A DNA stretch of 64,000 nucleotides from contig DAITVZ010000004.1 in the NCBI GenBank assembly GCA_036841525.1, forward strand, positions 1 to 64,000, read 5' to 3'. Below, in pieces: positions 61,101-64,000 of this stretch. Position 1 is the first letter of the stretch. Every line of letters begins with the position of its first letter. The translations under genes and the position numbers were made by a program. The notes beneath the pieces are model-generated. The model was not told the origin of the DNA. It saw only the letters and a program-made list of their open reading frames with translations, and made no database searches. Source of the stretch: JAAYEA01 sp012689325 (GTDB lineage: Bacteria > Chloroflexota > Anaerolineae > JAAYEA01).

Positions 61101-61967
61101 GTCGGCGATGGTGGGGAAGCCATAGCTGATGGCCCCCGCCGCTGCCGCGTACTTCAAGTCGTCCACCTCGCCCAGGGCCAGCACGAAGGCAAAGACGCGG
61201 AACTTGTTATAGAGCAGGATATCGCGCCACTGCCCGCCCTTCATGCCGCCAAAGGTCAACGCCGAGCGAGTCGCAAAGCCCAGGGCATAGATGGCCGAGA
61301 TGGTATCGCGGCCAAAGGGCACGATATAGGTGTCGTAGCCCATCTCGACGCCCTCTTCCTGCAACTGGTCGATGATGCTGCGGCCGTTGACGTTGCCGGA
61401 GAGAAAGACGAGGATATTGCGGCGCTGCAGCTCCCGCACGATCTTGACCGCCACCTCGTTGCTTTTGGCCGCGCCGACGATGGCGGCGAAACCGGGCATG
61501 CGGCCGTCCACCAGTTGGATGCCCCACGAGCGCAGTTGGATATCGTCGATGGGGCCGTTGAGGTGGCCGCCATCCAGGCCATAGTTGGTCGAGCCGCCCA
61601 TGCGAAATCCAGGGTATTTCTCCGGCTGTTCGCCATAGACGAAGCGGATGGCCTCGATGGCCTCGGTTGCCAGCAAGGTCGCCTGGCCGCAATCCAGCGT
61701 CTCGCCGAGATAGGGCGACCAGACGTTATCGCGCGGCAGAACGTGGAGCAAGCGCTTGGCGTGGTCCAGCACGGGCTTGAGCTGCCCCAGCTTGGTGACC
61801 TCGGCGCCCAACATGCCGTTCATCACGGGCAAAAAGTACGCCGTGTTGGGAAAGGCGACTGGGGTATCCGGCCCTTTTTCCGCCAGGGCCTTGGCCAGCA
61901 GGGCTTCTGCCTCGGCGACGATGGCATTAGCGCCTCGAATGGCGCGGGTCGCAATGTATTTGGACAT
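58188..61967 (-). CDS. acsB-acsD: Fusion of acetyl-CoA synthase (AcsB) and corrinoid protein small subunit (AcsD)
   Basis: One uninterrupted 1259-residue frame. Residues 1 to about 740 are bacterial AcsB. All six A-cluster Cys are present at 531, 534, 543, 553, 620 and 622 (CILCQSFAPNHVC, LGLCGAYN, CGCFEC), with the same spacing as I recall for the Moorella enzyme. Residues about 745-925 are a low-complexity Ala/Pro/Glu/Lys linker like those of 2-oxoacid dehydrogenase E2 proteins. It is interrupted by one helical patch (about 846-874, AEMSAEIIVDKLRGALMAAL). Residues about 927-1259 are AcsD: TGKVLEITLGATAAQGGTRT, LGKCEEKNYRTI, MDPTCAAVGYGLEYGYS. AcsB and AcsD are normally separate proteins. 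The fusion would tether the methyl donor to the site that makes acetyl-CoA. AGGAGG precedes the ATG; acsA ends 14 bases upstream. Confidence 0.95.
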   Translation of the reverse strand: MSKYIATRAIRGANAIVAEAEALLAKALAEKGPDTPVAFPNTAYFLPVMNGMLGAEVTKLGQLKPVLDHAKRLLHVLPRDNVWSPYLGETLDCGQATLLATEAIEAIRFVYGEQPEKYPGFRMGGSTNYGLDGGHLNGPIDDIQLRSWGIQLVDGRMPGFAAIVGAAKSNEVAVKIVRELQRRNILVFLSGNVNGRSIIDQLQEEGVEMGYDTYIVPFGRDTISAIYALGFATRSALTFGGMKGGQWRDILLYNKFRVFAFVLALGEVDDLKYAAAAGAISYGFPTIADTVIPQILPTGVTRYEHVISMPFNEIPGQDDLERAEQLVQKCIEVRGVKLKITEVPVPVPYGSAFEGEVVRRADMYIEHGGKNSRAFEYLRMAPMEEVKDGDIQVIGPPLEEMREGSSVDLGILVEVAGRKMQLDFEPVLERQLHYFINGASGIQHIGQRDIVWMRISKNAYAKGFRLRHIGDILHARFHADFGAIVDKVQIKIITDPKAHAEWLHKAREAYDYRNRRLADMTDESVDTFYSCILCQSFAPNHVCVVSPQRLGLCGAYNWLDCKASYEINPTGPNQPIIKGTCTNPVVGYWEGTNEYAKHASHGSVPEVSLYSIMNNPMTACGCFECIVMFVPEANGVMVVSREDAGMTPAGMAFSTLAGIAGGGIQSPGMMGVGKYYLLSPKFISADGGFKRVVWMSANLKDSMAEELKTVAEREGDPDLVSRIADGRAVTTVEELVSWLKEHEHPALAMPSMAAQAEAAAEAEAVAVAEAKPAASAAAAPAAPVAHAAPAPAAPAPEPVKAAASPAPAPKTEVKPEPAAPAAPVEPAKPAVAPAPAAPVAANVDLRAVAEMSAEIIVDKLRGALMAALRELGGTVPAPAAAPGAAAAAPAPTAPAPVAEAKAEEPAAPVEAAPAPAPKKERPAPVAAPWIKDPKAGVELAKEKWTGKVLEITLGATAAQGGTRTKTLTLGGHDTLSYLFYEGKMPHRPAVAIEIADKKPEDWSPLLMEAWGEALNDPGTWAKAAEAKGASAIVLQLSATLADGQPNTAANARAVVRKVLGATGLPLIVYGPGQTELDNELLVAVAEEGKGERLVLGKCEEKNYRTIVAAALANDHLVIASTAMDVNLAKQLNILISDMGIPLDRIVMDPTCAAVGYGLEYGYSVMERLRVAALTGDKMTQLPMIVTVGYEAWRQKENKVGEGVPAAWGDWKERAINWETVTASALVESAADLIALRHPTAVSRVQAMIDQLVAGQNQGG

Positions 61968-61981
61968 GGTTGCTTTTCCTC

Positions 61982-63982
61982 CTAGTCAGCCGGCTGAGCC
62001 GCGCCATAGATGGACTTGATGCGCTCTTCCAGGGGCAGCTCCAGCAGCTCGTTCATCCGCGCGTCGCCGCTATGGCCCCACTTGGAGGGATCGTAGGCGG
62101 GCAGATTCAGCGCCGCGCGCTTGGCGTCGATGTGCGCCAGCGAGCGCCGCAGGATCTCTTCCACGTCGGTCACGAACTCGAGCTTGCCGCCGACGCTGGC
62201 CTCCCAGCCCTTGCTGATGTGCTCGGTGACGAACTCGCTGCCCGCCACCGGGTTGTGGATGCCCATGAGCACGTAAGCGCCGGAGGCCACACAGTAGGTG
62301 GCGATGGAGAGGGCCTTCTCGCTCATCCACTCGGGGGCCATGCCTACCGCGGGGATGTCCGAGATGTCGTCGCCCAGGCCGCCTTCGCTGGCCATCTGGG
62401 AGAGGATGGTGAGGATGCGCGAGTTGTCCACGCAGGAGCCCAGGTGCAGCACCGGCGACATGCCCACCGTCTCGCAGACCTCGCGCAGGCCGGGCCCGGC
62501 CATGCTGAGCGCCGCCTCGGGGGTCATGAAGCCCTGCTTTTCCGAGGCCACGGAAGCGCACCCCGTCTCGACCACCAGCACATCGTTCTTGATGAACTGC
62601 TCGGTCAGGTAGCGGTGCATCGACTCGTATTGCACGCGGGCGTTGGTGCAGCCGATGTTGGCGACCACGCCGCGGATACGCCCCGCCATGATGGCGTCGT
62701 TCAGCGGTCGGAAGGAGCCACGGTACAGACCGCCCAGGGCATAGTCGATATACTCGTGAGAAAAGCCCGGGATGGTAGTGTGGCGATCCTTGGGGATAAA
62801 GGTCTTGCCGCGCAAGGGGAAGCGGTCGATGGCCCGCCGCACGATCCCCTTGGCGATCTCGAGCGCGTGCCCTTCCTCGAACTCGATGTGGGTCGCGCCG
62901 GTGATCTTGGCCTTGGGCGAGGTGGTGATGACCTCGGTATGGAACTGCTTGGCGACGCCCACCAGGCCCTGCATGATGCACTGCACGTCCACCACCATGG
63001 ACTCGACCGCGCCGGTCATGATGGCCAGCTCTTGCTCCAAAAAGTTGCCCGCGGTGGGGATGCCCTGGCGCATGATGATCTCGTTGGCCGTGCAGCAGAG
63101 GCCGGAAAGGGCGATGCCCTTGGCGCCCTTGCTCTTGGCGTATTCGATCAGCTCGGGGTCGCTGGCGGCCACCACCACCATCTCGGAGAGGGTTGGCTCG
63201 TGGCCGTGCAGGACGATATTGACCTCATCCGGGCTCAGGACGCCCAGGCCCACCTCGCTCTGCACCGGGCCGGGCGTGCCAAACAGCACGTCCGAGATAT
63301 CCGTGCCCAGCATGGAGCCGCCCCAGCCATCGGCCAGCCCGGTGCGCATGGCCTGGTCCAGGATATGCACGGCATCCTGGTCGTTGCCCATGTGCGTGCG
63401 GTGCATCATCTCGACCACTTCGCGGTCGATATTGCGTGGGGTGATCTTGAGGTCGTGCCAGATCTTTTGGCGCTTGGCGGGGGCGCGCCGGGTATAGGCC
63501 AGCTCGCCGCGAGGCTTGCCGAACTCGGCCAGCGCCTTCACCGCCACATCGTAGGCGATCTCGTTCAGGGAGCGATCCTCGACGGGGACATCGAGATAAT
63601 AGGCCATCTCTTTGAGCTTTTCGGGGTCGCGGATGGCGTAATCGGTGGCTGTGCCCTCCGCCACTTCCAGCAGGGTCAGGGCCAGGCCGCGACCGTGGTC
63701 GGAGTGGGCCGAGGAACCAGCTGCCACCATGCGGGCAAAGTTGCGCGCCACCACCGTATCGATGGTCGCGCCGCAGACGCCCACTTGGCCATCCTTGGTC
63801 AAACGGCAAGGGCCCATGGCGCAATGCTTGCAGCACTGGCCTTTCTCCCCGATGGGGCAGGGCAGCATATCATCGGCGCGATCAAAGGTGGTGGAGCAAT
63901 TCAGGTCGCAGGCATATTGCAGAACATCCACAGAACCTTGGTCGGCGCTTCGCTCTTCTGGGGTACGCGCTTTCTTTGGCAT
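61982..63982 (-). CDS. acsA: Carbon monoxide dehydrogenase catalytic subunit (acetogen type)
   Basis: Reversibly reduces CO2 to CO and channels CO to acetyl-CoA synthase. It has 666 residues. Cys42 and Cys50 fit the D-cluster; Cys51, 54, 59 and 70 fit the B-cluster (QCCKHCAMGPCRL), the last spacing being shorter than in some homologues. All six C-cluster [NiFe4S4-OH] ligands are recognisable: HGHEP, GLCCTANE, VDVQCIMQG, NIGCTNAR, ETGCASV and GSCVDNSR. It is the first visible gene of the acs run, with AGGA upstream of ATG 63982; the promoter lies beyond the window edge. Confidence 0.97.
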   Translation of the reverse strand: MPKKARTPEERSADQGSVDVLQYACDLNCSTTFDRADDMLPCPIGEKGQCCKHCAMGPCRLTKDGQVGVCGATIDTVVARNFARMVAAGSSAHSDHGRGLALTLLEVAEGTATDYAIRDPEKLKEMAYYLDVPVEDRSLNEIAYDVAVKALAEFGKPRGELAYTRRAPAKRQKIWHDLKITPRNIDREVVEMMHRTHMGNDQDAVHILDQAMRTGLADGWGGSMLGTDISDVLFGTPGPVQSEVGLGVLSPDEVNIVLHGHEPTLSEMVVVAASDPELIEYAKSKGAKGIALSGLCCTANEIIMRQGIPTAGNFLEQELAIMTGAVESMVVDVQCIMQGLVGVAKQFHTEVITTSPKAKITGATHIEFEEGHALEIAKGIVRRAIDRFPLRGKTFIPKDRHTTIPGFSHEYIDYALGGLYRGSFRPLNDAIMAGRIRGVVANIGCTNARVQYESMHRYLTEQFIKNDVLVVETGCASVASEKQGFMTPEAALSMAGPGLREVCETVGMSPVLHLGSCVDNSRILTILSQMASEGGLGDDISDIPAVGMAPEWMSEKALSIATYCVASGAYVLMGIHNPVAGSEFVTEHISKGWEASVGGKLEFVTDVEEILRRSLAHIDAKRAALNLPAYDPSKWGHSGDARMNELLELPLEERIKSIYGAAQPAD

Positions 63983-64000
63983 CGTTGTATCCTTCCTAGT

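Noticed and set aside
58179..61985. A 1268-codon open frame on the plus strand opposite the acsB-acsD fusion
   Set aside because: It is antisense to a gene with complete catalytic motifs, is His/Arg/Gly-rich without domains, and is an expected by-product of high third-position GC.

Overview
The window is GC-rich, densely coded bacterial DNA. No rRNA, tRNA, CRISPR array or transposase was recognised. The genes suggest an anaerobic, saccharolytic, acetogen-like member of the Chloroflexota (probably Anaerolineae). The reasons are a bacterial-type Wood-Ljungdahl carbonyl branch, many sugar-active enzymes and sugar ABC transporters, Pro/Thr-rich linkers on secreted proteins, GAF-rich NarL-type histidine kinases and frequent TTG/GTG starts. 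The taxonomy is an inference from content, not a measured placement.

Layout. 1-11 kb: a BMP-type binding lipoprotein cut by the window edge, a GH1 beta-glycosidase behind an oversized RarA-like ATPase, a GT39-type membrane glycosyltransferase, a Gfo/Idh/MocA oxidoreductase, a secreted PA14/golvesin-type protein and a small lipoprotein. 11-16 kb: an esterase, then a roughly 450-nt apparently non-coding transcription unit with consensus promoter and terminator, then two leftward groups: cytidylate-kinase-like / nuclease-like / hpt, and rpiA / membrane-anchored GH5-like enzyme. 16-24 kb: a membrane metallopeptidase-like protein, a complete sugar ABC transporter (SBP, two permeases, MsmX-type ATPase) with a LacI-like palindrome in its leader, and a divergent MFS transporter. 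23-26 kb: two tiny zinc-ribbon proteins around a degenerate response regulator, and an orphan lipoprotein. 26-34 kb, rightward: MDR dehydrogenase, homocysteine methyltransferase-like protein, PlsC, ceramidase-like protein, then sat / AlkP-superfamily hydrolase / cysC (PAPS synthesis). 34-44 kb: gatB, GH3 beta-glucosidase, a four-GAF histidine kinase with its NarL response regulator, a small orphan protein and an ECF sigma factor. 44-49 kb: rho with a LysM/M23 peptidase, and a GH36-like enzyme coupled to a cNMP/PH-domain membrane protein.

49-64 kb is the most interesting block. It is a leftward run of acsA (CODH), an in-frame acsB-acsD fusion (acetyl-CoA synthase joined by an Ala/Pro linker to the small corrinoid protein subunit), acsC, a RACo-type corrinoid activator, a CooC-type ATPase, acsE, a GNAT acetyltransferase, a DUF166 protein, a 56-residue coiled-coil protein and a second CooC-type ATPase. 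Together these cover CO2/CO reduction, methyl transfer from methyl-THF to the corrinoid protein, acetyl-CoA assembly and nickel maturation. The formate/THF methyl-branch genes are not in the window.

The strongest candidates for something undescribed are the AcsB-AcsD fusion with its E2-like linker and the promoter/terminator-bounded structured RNA at 12.0-12.5 kb.
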